Positions 21,645-34,900 of a stretch of 64,000 nucleotides of DNA are shown one piece after another. Position 1 is the first letter of the stretch, and every line of letters starts with the position of its first letter. Under the pieces are notes generated by a model that was not told the origin of the DNA, did not search any database, and saw only the letters and a program-made list of their open reading frames with translations. The stretch lies in contig DF237012.1 of NCBI GenBank assembly GCA_000708835.1, positions 154,100-218,099 on the forward strand, in the 5' to 3' direction. Position numbers and translations under genes: made by a program. The DNA is from Klebsormidium nitens (lineage: Eukaryota > Streptophyta > Klebsormidiophyceae > Klebsormidiales > Klebsormidiaceae).

Positions 21645-24600
21645 TCAATGGCAAGCGGCCACGTCACCCGGAGCTGCGGGGCACGTCCCGGAGCAGCACA
21701 CCGACTGGGTGCCGGAGCGGTTGAAGCACTGGTGAGGCTTACTAGAGAGGGGGTCGCAGATCCGGGTTGGGTTGAAAATCGGGTTAGGATCGAGGGTGTA
21801 GGTTCCCTTGGGAAGGATGGAGGTTTGCTTGGGAAGGACGACCGGGACGCGAGGGTTAGGGTCAACGCGGAGAGTGCCTTGCGGCACGTTGCCGAAGAGT
21901 GTGCCGCACATGGCCTCCGGACCTGGTGTTGGGCACTGCGGAAAGAAGCAAGAGAACGATCAGACCATGGATGGTTGTGGGCTGATTGAAAAGTGCTTAT
22001 ATCCAGACTTGGGCGATAACCAGCCCTGGAAAAAGGTAACAACCCGGTTACTTTTCAAATAACCGACGACTCGAGTCTGGTAATAGGCCCGGTTAGCAGC
22101 CAGGATCCCCCGTGAAGGCGGCGCAGTGACACTTTGTGGTCCAAGATCGCTGGCTTGAGAAGTGGTATAGACCGAGACACTTACCAGATGGTTAGAGAAA
22201 TATCCTGTTGAAACTAGGCCAATTTTCGTACGACCCTTGTAGAGATCTCCCTCTCAGAAAGCGGAGGCGAAGCAAATCGAGCGTAAACTTCACAGCCGCC
22301 CTCCTTTTGGGGGCTTTGCTGAGCTACAAGGTCTTCCAAACCAGACTCAGCAACGAAGGGGCACTGAGCGAGACTGGGACGTCCGGTTAAAAGCTAGAAA
22401 GTGCACTGAGATTTGAAGAAAAGGGAAACTACGAAGCTTTCAGGTCTCAAGCGTCGAGCAACGAGATTAGTTGTTGAAAGACTTGCACTAATGTTGGCGG
22501 ATCACGCTGAAAGGATTTTCGGGATTGTTATGAGCTCAAGATGCTCACGACAGTGGCCGATCCGCAGCAGACGAACTTGCTCTGGTCGTTATTGAAGCAC
22601 GGGGCCGGTTTGGCACTGAGCAGATCGCAGAGGGGACCGCATTCGGCCTCGCCAAAGACGGAAAAGGTGCACTGCGCAGAGTGAGACACGTGTCAGCCCA
22701 CAAGGCCAAGATGATAGGGTATACTTGCGCGCGTGCAGAGGGGACAGCATTCAATCGTCGACTTGCTCCGTGAGTGATACACGTGTCAGCAGATGGGCAT
22801 GCGGATCGACGAGGAAGTCGCTGTTCAGCCGCGAAACGAAGCAGGGCAGGATCAAACCTCGTTTAGTTCCTCACATTTTAAGAGCAAACAACGTAATCTT
22901 GGACGTCCCTTGATCTATTTTTCAATTTGCAAAACGCGGAGCCCGCGTAATAATCTGAAGGAGAAGGCTAGATAAGAAAGCTAGGAGCAATTGTGAATTC
23001 AACTGCAAGATGTTCATGCACGCAAACGGCCTTCATCAGCGCCTGTAACCAGAGTGCTTGATTTCAGTATACCGTCTCGTCCTATCTTCCACCCAACCCG
23101 ACTATGTGGTACCTTTGTTTTCCAGGTTCGAGACGCCGGTAAGTTTCCTCTGAGGCATCAAACTTCCGGCGCCTCCTTTTGAGCGTCTAAGGGATAATAT
23201 ATCTCTGCGGATTTGAGGGACTCCCAGATTCGGCCAGGGCGCAAGCGCCAGGTCATGTTGCATAAGGTGACGTCAGCATGCGAAGCGGCATGAGGTCCCG
23301 GGAAAGACTTACGTATGGGCTCCGGCAGCACACGGGGTTCTGGCCCTCGGTGTCGTAGCACGTGTAAGGGTTGTCGGCCAGCTGGCAGAACTCCGTGGAG
23401 GTGCCAGTCTCCTCTGCAATGGTACGCCAAAGTCTGTTTAATGATTGATTAGTTACTTACTACAAAGCTCTTGTCTTTTTTGAAGATAGATTCCTGTAGT
23501 GCTCTCTCATTCGCAAGTTGGCGTTCGCTCGATGCGCCCATCTGGAGTCTACTATTCTGTGAAAAATTCGTGCGATCACGTACAAACGATTAAAGAAACC
23601 AGAAATCCTCGGCCAGAACATCCAGAGAGGCGACACGTTCCAATCCAGCTCATTTGTGCGGGCGTCTGATCTGATCAGCACTCTGACAGCCTCGGCCAGA
23701 GCACAACATTTGCAAAGAAGCTCACACCTCCTAAACCAAAACAAAACCGTTTCCACTGTTGGATCGCACTTCGACGACTTTGGACACAAAAGGGAAGTAT
23801 AAAAGAGGATGAACACGCGCGGTCCAGCATATACGAAATCCTCATTTTGCCCAAATGGCGAGTCACCACGTAACATGATTCCCATAGCGTCACAACTTCA
23901 GCTGAATGCGAAGACGTCACGATGACGTGGGAAACTCACGCAAGAGCCGCCTCGCCCCTGAGCTGGTGACGCTCAGCAGCAGCAGGAGGACTGCGGTACG
24001 GACCGCCATCGAAGCGACGCCCGCCATTGCTGATGTCAGCTGATGTACTTGGGTCGATTGACAGCTTTTGCAGGAGAGTTCGAGCTGTGCCTCTCAAGGG
24101 ACCCGAAAAGTCACCCTTCGTACTGCTTTACTGGATGACCGAAAGCAGGCTGTTTGTCCAGATTCGGAGTGGAGAAAAATTGGAGGGTGGTTGTTTTGGG
24201 GCCTGAAAGGAGCACTGGGGAGCTTCTTCCCGGATTCGCTTGAGGAAATTTGGTCGAGGTGTGTGAATCTGAATGTGACAAAGGGAAGCGTATGGGCCGT
24301 CTTTATGGAACTGTAAAACACAGCATTGCGAGCCCCTCGAGGGTCACTCGAATTGCTGTGAGTCACTCATGTCAGCGAATTCAGTGAGCACCCAGTCAAC
24401 TCATCAAGTATTGTTGAAAGTAGGTGCGGTATGCAGTCACAGTCCGACCAGTGCAATAGTACATGAGTGTGCCCCCAGTACTGGTAAACTGCAAGCCGGC
24501 CAGACGTCCACGGTTTCAGTTCGCCAACAGTATGATTGGAACACGTACTCAAGGTGCTCGACCCGTGCTCGACTAGATTCCGGATGGCCCCCGGCCGTCT

Positions 24601-24950
24601 GGGATGATTTGCAGCTGTTGATTATGCTTTCTTAGCAGACTTCTGTCTTCCAGAGTAACTTTATTAGCGGCCGTCTCAGGTGGCTATCACTGGCAGCGGC
24701 TGTATCTTTTGAGATACTGAGAGGGAGCGCGCTGCAACTTTCCAGTGGCCCGGTCACTGTCCTGCTAAAAGGAATGGGGCAGTTCCGGGTGCGTTTATGG
24801 CCCGGCAGCCTGCAGGGGGATCATCCTGAGTCACCGGCCCGGGAGTCGGGACCCGGGCGCTTCCCTCAATTGCGACAGGATCGGCTTGGGTTGGGCGACA
24901 GGTTAAAATGGACGGCTGCATTGAAACCGAGCACGCACTGCGCACGGAAT
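21540..24950. repeat. Segmental duplication, copy 1 (holds secreted gene D)
   Basis: About 3.4 kb that aligns with 27035-30480. Matching anchors are the stop codons (21645/27088), exon 3 (22549/27980), exon 2 (23313/28664), the start codons, the CCGGATGGCCCCCGGCC block (24580/29947) and GAGCACGCACTG (24929/30460). Exons are well conserved; introns and flanks have diverged. Confidence 0.75.
21645..24027 (-). CDS. Small secreted cysteine-rich protein D
   Basis: There are four exons on the minus strand: 24027-23940, 23413-23313, 22671-22549 and 21935-21645 (200 aa). Exon 1 is a signal peptide (M-A-V-R-T-A-V then five Leu). Exons 2-4 each end in a cysteine module of the form C-x(8,9)-C-x9-CC: CQLADNPYTC...VCC, CDLLSAKPAPC...VCC and CDPLSSKPHQC...VCC. 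Extra cysteines precede modules 2 and 3 (E-C-G-P-L-C), and C...C follows module 3. There is no transmembrane segment and a Pro-rich linker in exon 4. Module boundaries coincide with phase-0 introns, as expected if modules spread by exon duplication. Secretion and disulfide folding are inferred. I do not recognise the family. Compared with gene E, an 18-bp insertion gives a second upstream Met. Confidence 0.75.
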
Positions 24951-27034
24951 GGGAAACTTGTTGCAACTGCATTATGGAGGGCCACCCGAGTACACAGTAA
25001 TTTCTGGTTACTACAGCTTCTACCTAGTAGTACCGAGCAACCTGCCAGTTTTCGTGTCGACTAAATTAGACTAATTGCAGTCAGCAGCAGACTGACTAAC
25101 TTGCACTAATACTCCCACTAAAACTGGCAGGATGGTCGGAAGAAGCTGTAGTTAGCAGCTAGGTTGATGACCATCCCACCAGGCCTAATCAGTCTTAGGT
25201 ATTTATTGGACAACATCATACCGGGCTTCAACCTTGTTTCACCGCTAGACATCGCCCAAGTTTGGTTCTTGCAGGCCAGACATACTGTAACCTGTTCAAA
25301 CATCCCGAAATAACCTCACATTGACATCGATCTTTTAGGGGCCATAAACTATTGTGGGTCATTCTCCATTATGAAGCTCTTTCTTACCACACTCGGCCCC
25401 TTGCGCGTAAGCACGTCTGTGCCAAAAGATCAGCGCCTCGATTTCTGCAAGCCAACCTGCATATGCTTGTGAATGCAGTGCTGGTTCTGAAGCAAGAAAT
25501 GTAATCATGAATCATGTTAGAGATATGCCAGCACATCGGTCCTCTGAGCGGCGGAAGGTTCCAAAGCTAGGCTGCTCGTATCGGAAACATCGGAGATGGA
25601 AAGCCCAAAAGTTTGACAGCTTTCCGGCGCTTGGACGTACACGCTGGGTCCTGAGGTTTCATTTGACCTATAATTTAGGCGCGGTCGACGAGCTTTGAAC
25701 TGCACGAGAGTTCTCTAAATCATCCAAAGCCACTACTGGCCCCTTTCCATTGACATTTCATCCTGTTCCTTCTCTCGCTCGTTTGGATAGGGCTCTTCAT
25801 GAAGATCAGGCTTCAAGCTTATTGACTTGCAGAGCAACTTAGAGCGAGCTACTTCGCCTTGAATCGAAGGTTGATTGACATACAACAATTTGGGAGGGAT
25901 TGCCGAGGTGAATTGCCGAAGGCATCCGATCAAAGCGTCCGAGCAGGAAAACCAGCAGTAGTCGGAAGGCGCATTTTTACTCAAAACGCCGTTAGTCCGT
26001 CTGAAATGTGGTTTCATCTGGCCACGAGGTGTCAAGTGAGCACAGCGTAACCGGCGGCCATTCTCGTTGATCCAAGGGTTAGGGCAGCATCATCCAGCAT
26101 TGCTAAAGAGCACACTGTGGCTGCATGTGAAGGTGAATGTTAAAAGACCATCAAGCCGTGTTTCTCATGAATGAAGAAAAGTTCCTAATCTAGGAGCCCC
26201 TGGAATGCGCCGATGAATTGATTTCCAATTGATATGTCCATAGAATTGTGATATGTACTGCCTTGCTCTAAGCTTTAAGAAATACTCGGAGACTCGTCGT
26301 CTAGAACTAACACGTATCTTTTTATGGAGTCCTTTTTGCCTATTTGTACGCTTTTTGACTAGCCAGACATTCCTAATCTGTGAGAAGCGCGCGGACATTT
26401 ATATTATTGTCATCATAGGGACGCAGCAAAGGTTCGCAAAGCCGGCCACATTCGTACATCATCATATCCAGAGCTCATACAAGATTGACGGACGCACGCG
26501 GCGCACACAATGCGTCGTGGTAAGGAGAAGCTTCTGGCGGTTTGTAGAATGAGACAAGCATCAATTCATCCAGTATGATTCACGAGGGGGTGCATCTGAG
26601 TTGCCACTTCCCCTCTCGCTGGTCGCTACTGAAGCAACTATGTAGACCCAAGCGGAAAATAAATACTCTCAAATCTGTCCAGCTCGATCATGAACTAGAT
26701 TCTGCGAAGCTATGCCGCTATAGAAATAGCATCATATAGGCAAACTCTACGTATGGATGTGATTTCGACCAATACTTCTGCACAAAGGAAGTTCTTTTGA
26801 CATTTCCCCTTCTGACATTTCGGAGGGAGATGTCTAACGAAAATCTGACGCTTCTAGGGTTTCGTTACGTGGCAGAAGTGTATCTTTTGGCAGGAACGGC
26901 ACACCTCCCGGCACAGTCTACCGGCCACTCTCGAAGACGGTCCTCAAGTGCCACGCCACGGCTCTCGCGCCTTCGGGGCATCTTACCGACCGCTTACATG
27001 CCCTGGATGGCCGCGCCGGCCGATTCCGCTACGG
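24951..27034. other. Intergenic spacer between the duplicated secreted-protein loci
   Basis: About 2 kb without recognisable genes. Open frames here are short, lack splice context and resemble nothing I know. The promoter of gene D lies in the duplicated part at 24028-24950. Confidence 0.45.
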
Positions 27035-30000
27035 GGGGATCCCTCCGGCCACTGCCCCGCGCAAACGCGGCCACGTCACCCGCAGTCTCACGCGCAGGCG
27101 GGCAGGTCACCCGGGTCCGCGGCGCAGGCCTCGGGGCAACACTTCGATGCGTCAAGGTTGCGGTTAAAGCACTGGTTAGGCTGACCCGAGCTGGGGTCGC
27201 AGGCCGGGGTTGGGTTAGGTTCGAGGAGTTGGGTGTGCAATGGAGCGAGGGTCATAGTATGGGTGTGTACTGGAGCAAGGGTTTGGGTATGGAGTGTCTT
27301 TACTGGGATACTAAAGCACGTGGGCTCTGGACCGGGGTTCGCTGGGCACTGCGGAGAATACAAGATGGTTTGACGGGTTAAGCATAGTTGGTTACGCGCT
27401 CGTTAGCAGCTGGTTCTACGTCCAAATGACCAAAGTCGAGCAGGAACCAGACAAAAGTCTGGTTACCGAGCCTGATTAGCATTCGAACCTTTCTGAGAAA
27501 GTAACAGGCGCCAACGCAATTCTTCGGACCAGCAAGACAAGGAGACCCGCTTGCGCGCAAAGACATCAGGAAGACAACGTCAATCTCAGGCGATGACGCA
27601 TGGAGATTGAGTGAACATTTATTCATTGAACCTGCTGTTCGCTTTGCGACACCCAAAGAAAACTACTTTCGATTGAGCACGGCCTTTTGGAAAGTACGGG
27701 AGCTGCTCTTGGGTAAGAACTTAAGAGGGGCAGAGGTTAAGAGCTTTCAGATCAGTCCCGGCGCGACTCAAACCCTGTGAACTCTTATTGGCGATCTCCC
27801 TCTCAAAACGAAAACGAAGCAGACTTCATGGATCTCACAGCCGCCATTTCCTTTGGGAGCTTTACAAACAAAAAAAGGGTCACAGTCAAACTCGGCCACA
27901 AACGGAGACTAAGCGAGGCCGGGCCGAAAGAAAGAAAGGCGAGCGAAAGGACGCTGGATCCAAAACTTAAAATGCTCACGGGATGAGCGAACGAGCAGCA
28001 GACAAACTTCGTTTTGTCATTATTGAAGCACGCTCCGGGTGCCCTACTGAGCGGATCGCAGAGGGGACCGCATTCGGCCCTGCCGTCGGGCGCCAATTGG
28101 CACTGCGCAGAGGGAGACACGTGTCAGCATGTGGCCATGCATGGAAGAGGAAGCTGCTGTCGAGGCGAGAGAATAGGCTCGGACCTAGTACATCCCTTCC
28201 TCTCCAAATGCGTTCATTCTTGTGGAGGCAACTGAGGGTGGTCTTTTGCAATAATTCTCTGCTTCGTGTTGTTGGGAATCTCCACTCATACAATGGACGC
28301 GGCTAAAAGGATGTGGCTAGATGAAAAAGGCCGACAAGCAGAACGGTCCGCGACAAAAAGTACAACGCAAGCAGAGAACCTTCATCTAGCCTGTACACAG
28401 AGTTTTGGGATTCAACCTCTAATCCGGCTCTAGCTTACACCCATAACTGTTTTCGGAAACTTTGGACTTTCCTTCGAACCTGGAGAATCGTCCACTTTCT
28501 TCAGCAATCGAAACTTTTGCAGTAGCTTCTGAGCGTCTGAAACATAACAACGTCTTACAGTCCGACAACTCGGAGATCCCGTGCTGCTGAATAAGCACCA
28601 GAGCAGGTTGCATAAGGTGATGTCAGCATGTAAAGGACTCATGACGTCGCATGACGGACTTACAAAGCGACTCTTGCAGCACACGGGGTTCCTGCCGTTT
28701 GCTTCGTAGCACGAGTACGGAGCCCCATACAGATCGCAAGGCTCCGCGTAGCTTCCAATATCTTCTGCAAAGGATACACGCCACGTTTTGGTCTACGTTT
28801 CTTCTCTGAATGACCCGGACTTTTGGTCTTTCATATTTGCTTTTCTGCATCCAATGCTTCCTCAATTGCTTGTCAGCCTTTTTCGCTCGGGCGCTCAGCC
28901 AGCATCGATCTACAAGGTGACTATGCGACTAGGCAAAACTGTCCGAAGTGTGAGGACATGCTAGTTCCGCATGTGGATGAGCTGATCTGAGAAACGAAAG
29001 TACTCTCTGCTGGCAATCTCACCCTTCTGAATCGAAAACTTCGTTTTCGGGGACAATCAAGTCATCCGGACTTTGATTGATCTCAAAGGGTGTTCTTAGT
29101 ATCCAGTCTAGTTTCCCATTTGGTAATAATGACAAAGCAAGCTTCCTCCTCCGGAATCGCATTCCAGTGATGCATACCCTCACAGGCAAAGAGTCTCCAG
29201 GCGCAAGAACGTCATCATGACGTAGCAGACAGCTCACCTATGGGCCTCCTCGCCTCTGAGCAAGCCACGCCAAGCACCAGCAGGAGGACTGCGGTTCGGA
29301 CCGCCATTGCTGACGTCAGCGGTACGTAGTAGGTCAAAGTGCAGGTCCTCTGTAGGAATTTCTAATTACGACAGCTCTTCTCACGTTGTTAAGGGCTGTT
29401 TCTTAGGACCGACCAGAAAGTGGCCCGTCAATCTGCTTCAAGATTTTATGGCCACCAAAGGGCAGGCTCTTTATGAAGAATGGGAGTAATGTAGTAATAT
29501 ACACTTGTCTTTCGAGGGTGTTGATTTAGGGGGCAACAACTTGAAGACTCTTTCTTTGGATGCGCTTGCTAATCTGTTGGTGGGGGGCATTTGGATCTTC
29601 AAGGAAAGCTTCAGCAGGTCTTTCAAAGTACTGTTGTTATGATGCGCGTTGCTTGACCTCAAGAGCGCTCAAAGTAACGGCGGATCAAACACCCAACCTG
29701 CGCACTGCCAGTCAGCTCCGAGTTGTCAATTCATGGTCAAGCCAAGTTCTCGCGCTCGATCGAGAGTTTTTAAGCTTATATAGCTACAAATTAGTGGTGC
29801 ATGCAAGATGCTGTTAGGGTCCGCCCGCAGCTGTGTGCAGTGTGCCCCAAAACTACTGACCTAAGATGGTCCACAAGTCCACGCTTTCACTTCGCCAACA
29901 GATTGAGAACAGCAAATAATCAACGCGCTTTCAAAATGATCAGGCTCCGGATGGCCCCCGGCCTTCTGAGCTGAATTGTGGCAGCTTTTGACTGAAGCAA

Positions 30001-30480
30001 GTATTGCGAAGTTTGACTCTCGACTGTCCCAGGTGAGTCGGCGACTGAGGCGTTACAAGTTGCGTAGAGGGAGTGCGCTGACGTGAGTTCCAGTCCCCGG
30101 CCGGGCCTGCTAAGCGCGCGGGTGCGTCCGTTTGAGTGATATGCGACAAGTTCCCGGGGCGCACCGCCACTGAATTCAACAAACATCATAATAAGCCGAG
30201 ATAATAAGAAGGTAACCGCACTGGGACGGTAGGGTTAGTTTGATAGTTAGGGTGGGTACGGGTGCGGAGCATCTGGGTTAGGGCTTAATCTGAGTATTAG
30301 TCGAAGCTTGCTATCGTCTTTCTTGAGATTTATCGCGCCGCACGATAAATAACAGTACGAGTTGAAACCGAGCGGAGCCGGGCCGGCGTCTAGTGGACTC
30401 TGCTGATCAGTCACGACCGTGGAAGTTGAAGATGTGGACACGGCTGCATTATTGGAACTGAGCACGCACTGATGATCGAA
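27035..30480. repeat. Segmental duplication, copy 2 (holds secreted gene E)
   Basis: The second copy of the 3.4-kb unit at 21540-24950, in direct orientation and offset by 5.3-5.5 kb. It covers the 3' flank, all four exons, the introns and about 1.2 kb upstream of the start codon. Confidence 0.75.
27088..29307 (-). CDS. Small secreted cysteine-rich protein E (paralog of D)
   Basis: There are four exons on the minus strand: 29307-29238, 28764-28664, 28102-27980 and 27348-27088 (184 aa). Exon 2 (101 nt) and exon 3 (123 nt) are the same length as in gene D, and phases (1, 0, 0) are identical. A signal peptide (M-A-V-R-T-A-V-L-L-L-V-L-G-V-A) is followed by three modules: CDLYGAPYSC...VCC, CDPLSRAPGAC...VCC and CDPSSGQPNQC...KCC. 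Each has nine residues between its second Cys and the Cys pair. Module spacing is strictly kept while the residues between have diverged, as expected of a disulfide-stabilised secreted domain. Exon 4 has a Thr/Pro/His-rich linker with short repeats between its first cysteines and module 3. Function unknown. Confidence 0.75.
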
Positions 30481-31919
30481 AGAGTCGGAAATCAGAAAGA
30501 CTAAGTACCTATTGCGGTTGCGTCACAGGCCGGTCCCCCGAGGTCCGCTGCACATTGTCAAATTTCTCCCTCTTGCTTTCCAAAGGCCAGCCTGTCAGTG
30601 GAGAGGCACCTAATTATACCTGAGTCGATGACGGTGTGCAAGCTAATCTGCATGCAGAATGCTTTAGAATTTGAATCACACAGGACGTCTACTGGCAGAT
30701 AGGACCGTACTGTTTGGTTCATGTAACGCCATGCAGGAGTTTGTGAAGCTGACTGCAAAGAACCGGAGGGGACTGAGAGGAGGCAGCGAGGGCGAACTTA
30801 GCCCGTGAATAGTAGCCCTTCAGACTTGCGTCGCTCTGCTAGCCTTCTCCCACTGCAGCAGAACTCACAATGTGTCAGAAAAGAAGCCCGGCAGTGCAGC
30901 TACAGCCAGGCCGGGTAAAACATCGGTAAACCAAGCCAACTACTAGTCACTTTCAAACTATGAGGAACCAGCCATCACAAATTGATCAAAACTGAGTGCC
31001 AGCTAGCACCTGCATGTATGGCAGCACCCGAGTTTCTATGCGGCTATCCGAGTCGCAGTAGCTCACTAAGGCAAAAAGGTAAGTGACCTGCAGTTTCAGG
31101 CTCGCCTCTGGATAGTCCATGCATGCACTCAGCTGCTTTTCTGTAATTGAAGAAGGGCACTAAACGTGAGGCTTCGCGTTGAGGTTTATAAGGTTACTTC
31201 AGCAGATTGCGATGCGTTATTTGGTGAAAGTCGTCCTTGAAAAATATTGTGGACATCGATTGCAGATGGGTGATACTTGAAGGCATTTCAGTATATAAAA
31301 AGAATCTTGACTACTTGACCTACGTACTCTTGTTGTCCGTATGCCGCTCTTGCCGCAGACGTATAACGGTTCACCGTCACGGATGAAGCACTAGAAATTC
31401 AACTTTGAAGCCACCCCGTTCCTTCTGTCCTATTGTTATCACTTCCACTTTCAGTCTAGCATTTGGTCCGTCGCTCCAGAACTCCTCCTTACGGTTGTCA
31501 ACTCAAAATTCACAGTCAACAATAACCGTTCGTTGTCGGAACCAATTATAAAAACCCTCTCAACGTCCAAGCGCGATGGTTAAGACCCAAGCTACAATCT
31601 GTTCATTTCCATACGTGGGCTGCTACTGTCTAGTAAAAGAAGCCCTCGTTCTCGTATGTTTTGCCAGATCTGAAGTAGCTTACCCCAATTCTTCTGGTCG
31701 TATCTCAACACTGTGATTCTTACTGCCAATCACGGTGGGCCAGCTGCGTCTTGGAGACAGGTCTCTTCGTTCTGTGATCAAACCGAGCGAAAAGGCTCGG
31801 ACTAATGCATTCGCTTTTACATTGCACGGCCCACATTTCACCCGCCCAGTCCGTTACAATTTAGGGATTACATAAGTTATCCAAGGTCGAGTGCAAATAG
31901 CAGGTGGGACAGACACCTC
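30481..31919. other. Intergenic region 3' of the kinase-RING gene
   Basis: Between the duplicated unit and the stop codon of the receptor kinase-RING gene. I see no gene, RNA or clear repeat. Confidence 0.45.
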
Positions 31920-34900
31920 TCATACGTCCAGATGATCCGCCGGCGCCATCTCAACTTCCTCCGTAATCTCCCCACTCTCGTTCCTACTCCGCTCCCGACT
32001 CGACTCCGACACTACCAGCCCCGAGCTCAGGTCGCAGACGGGGCACGCGCGCGCGCCCCCTGCTAGCTCGCGCGTGCACTCTTTGCAGGCGACGTCGTGC
32101 TGGCAGGGCAGGTCGCTGGTCGCCGCGCGCGGCTTCGAGTGGCAGACGAGGCACAGGGGCTTGTCGCTGGAGGCTTTGGTGCGACCCAGAAGGCCTTCTT
32201 GGGACGTGGACGAGGACGCACCGGAATCGGGTTTTGAAGGGGACTGCAGGGAGAGAGTCTGCTGTGAGAATATGATGGGATGGAGACGATAGAGTGAGCG
32301 GTCTGATCCAATATTCAAGCTAGAAATTGCAGGGGATCTTTGCCTTTAGGCTGGATGGGAAGAAGTAGATGGAGCATCTATCTTTGAAGTTGATCTTTGG
32401 ATCATAAGACAGGCAAGGGTCAGAAAAGAACACATAGTCAGCGGTGACGGTAAGTCGGATCCAGTTACAAGACTCCCGCAAGACGAACCAGTTGCTTGCC
32501 GCTCAATCATCCCCGTCCAAGTAAGACACCCCGAAAGCTGCCTCTAGTTTAGGAAACGGAATAATCCCATCCGTCTTACGAAAAACAAAGCCCAACGTTC
32601 TTCAAAGTTATGATCAACCACTCACGGAGTCGGTTAGGTCGATGACCACGTGCGGGGGGATCCCCTCGTCGTCCTCCGCGAGCGGCAGCAGCGTCTCGAC
32701 GATGTCGCCCATCAGCGGCCGGTAGTCAGCCTCCGCCTGTACACACATGGCCGCGATCGCGGCGACCGTGCAGAGCGACTTGATAGGAAAGCGCCCGCCG
32801 AGCGCTGGGTCCGCCATCTCGAGGAGTTTGTCCTTGTTGCTTAGGTTGGGGCCCGCCTGGAGAGCGGAATCGGAACACGTGAGCGGAACGGCGAGATGAC
32901 GTGCATACGACCAAAGTAAGTAATGCTTGAGGAGAAAATCTGCGGAGAGCTGAAGCGATGGAGATAGGCGATCCGCAAGACTCTGTCAACCAGCGGAAAA
33001 AACTGGCAGCAAAAAGACAACGTAAGCTACTTGAACGGAATTTGTCAAAGCGGTCAATAAACGTTCTTACGCATCTCTAGTCAATAACGTAAACAACAAC
33101 GGACATTCACGGAGGCAGAATCTTTGACAGTAAACGAAGCAAGTATTCTGCAAGGGAGGGACTTCGACCACTATTCTCTGAGCACTCCCTCCCAAGCCGA
33201 AACGTGGGTTGTGAATTTTGTGATCACAACCGGTGCTTATACAGAAACAGCAATCCAATCAAAATTCTGGAAGATTTCGAACGGAAGATGCACCCGCCAA
33301 CTCACCCACGACACCAGGCTCTGTTCTTTGGGCGGTCGCCGGATGTCAACCGGGCGCCGCCCGGTGATGAGCTCCAGGAGCACGACGCCGTAGCTGTACA
33401 CGTCCGACTTCTCGGTCAAGTGCCCGGTCATCACGTACTCGGGGGCGACCTGCGAAGCGGCGCAGAGTGGGAGTGAGAGCAGAATTCGCGACCCGGGTCG
33501 CCCGCAAGATGAAACGAAGTGGATTGAAATTGACCGCTTCAAAAGAGAAGAGGCTCTGAGCGCAGATGCAGGAGTCAGACGAGGGAGTGGAAAGCGGGGA
33601 CTCAATTCCTTGTGACAAACGAAGACAAGCCTCCTACTATCCGAGCAGATTGAGCTGCTTGCGGCCCCTGAAATGTTGACTGGCTATGTACAGGGTTTCA
33701 GAATCGTTTGATCAACTTACATATCCGAAGGTACCCAATACGCGCGTGCTGATGTCGTCGTTGTGATTGGGCGCCAGTTTGGCCAGCCCAAAATCGGCGA
33801 CCTGCAAGAGCCCAAGAAGTCCGTTTACTAAACTGGCCTTTCAAATTGCGCTATGGGTTTACGAGATCTGAACTGCTTGACTACACTCTGAAATATGAAA
33901 GCGCCCCTAAACTCACATGAATTCAACGCGGCAACAATTGGGATGGAAAAAGGATGGTCAATCCATTCTGCATCATAACAAAGCCCTTCAAACCATCAAA
34001 CTGATGCATAGCTAAGACCCCCACCTTGGCCTCCAGTTTCTCGTCCAGCAGGATGTTGGACGACTTGAAGTCCCGGTGGAAAACCCGGGCCTCGGTGCCC
34101 TCGTGCAAGTAATGGAGGCCGCGCGCGGACCCCAGGGCGATGCGCACGCGCGCGCGCCAGTCCAGAGGTTTCGGGCCGCGCCCTGCACAGAAAACGACAG
34201 CCGCTGTGAGATACACATGACGGAGGGAGATTCAGGAACCCCGGCCCTCGGATCAGCAGAGGGAGCCTGAAACACCTGATGAGGTCGGCGTAAGCTTTCC
34301 GCAGAAGGGAGCATCGATTTGTGAAAGCAACCCAATCCCACGAGGCACAATACCATTATCACTGCTGCTTCCGAGCCCAATTCCCACCCACCAAAAGACA
34401 TTTCGGTTATTCTGGACCGAAATAGCTAATTTGCCCAGAATCCGACAGCCAAGTAATCTCGCGACAGGGCGAAAGGATCTCCACGGTACGTACCGTGCAA
34501 GTGGTCCTGGACGGATCCGTTGGGCATGAACTCATACGCGAGCAGCCGGTGGTCGCTGTCCGCGCAATAGCCTATGAGTTGCACCAAGTTCGGGTGGTAC
34601 AGCCGGCTTAGCAAATCCACCTGCGCGCGCAGATTAAGCGATAAGATGCTTCAATGGCAGGTCTTTTCAAAAGATCTTTCAATCTCAAAGACACTCCATG
34701 ACTGAGGCGCTGCTCGGGATGTCCAGGAATCTGACCCATGCGTTTGAAAGCATCCGTCTAACCCGTACGTCTGATTCAAACCAGCCTGGTTGCCTCAACT
34801 CGAACGGGCCGTCTGAGACGAACCCTGCAGGGACCATTCCGCAGACTTCGATGCCGCGAGCTACTTTTTGTATCAGGAGCCGTTTCACACCGCGCGCTCA

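Noticed and set aside
21473-22042. 189-codon minus-strand ORF, and plus-strand ORFs over the same bases
   Set aside because: It overlaps exon 4 of gene D in a different frame. The cysteine-module frame conserved with gene E is the real one.
26797-27381. 194-codon plus-strand ORF
   Set aside because: It is antisense to exon 4 of secreted gene E, whose minus-strand frame has splice sites, phase and a paralog.
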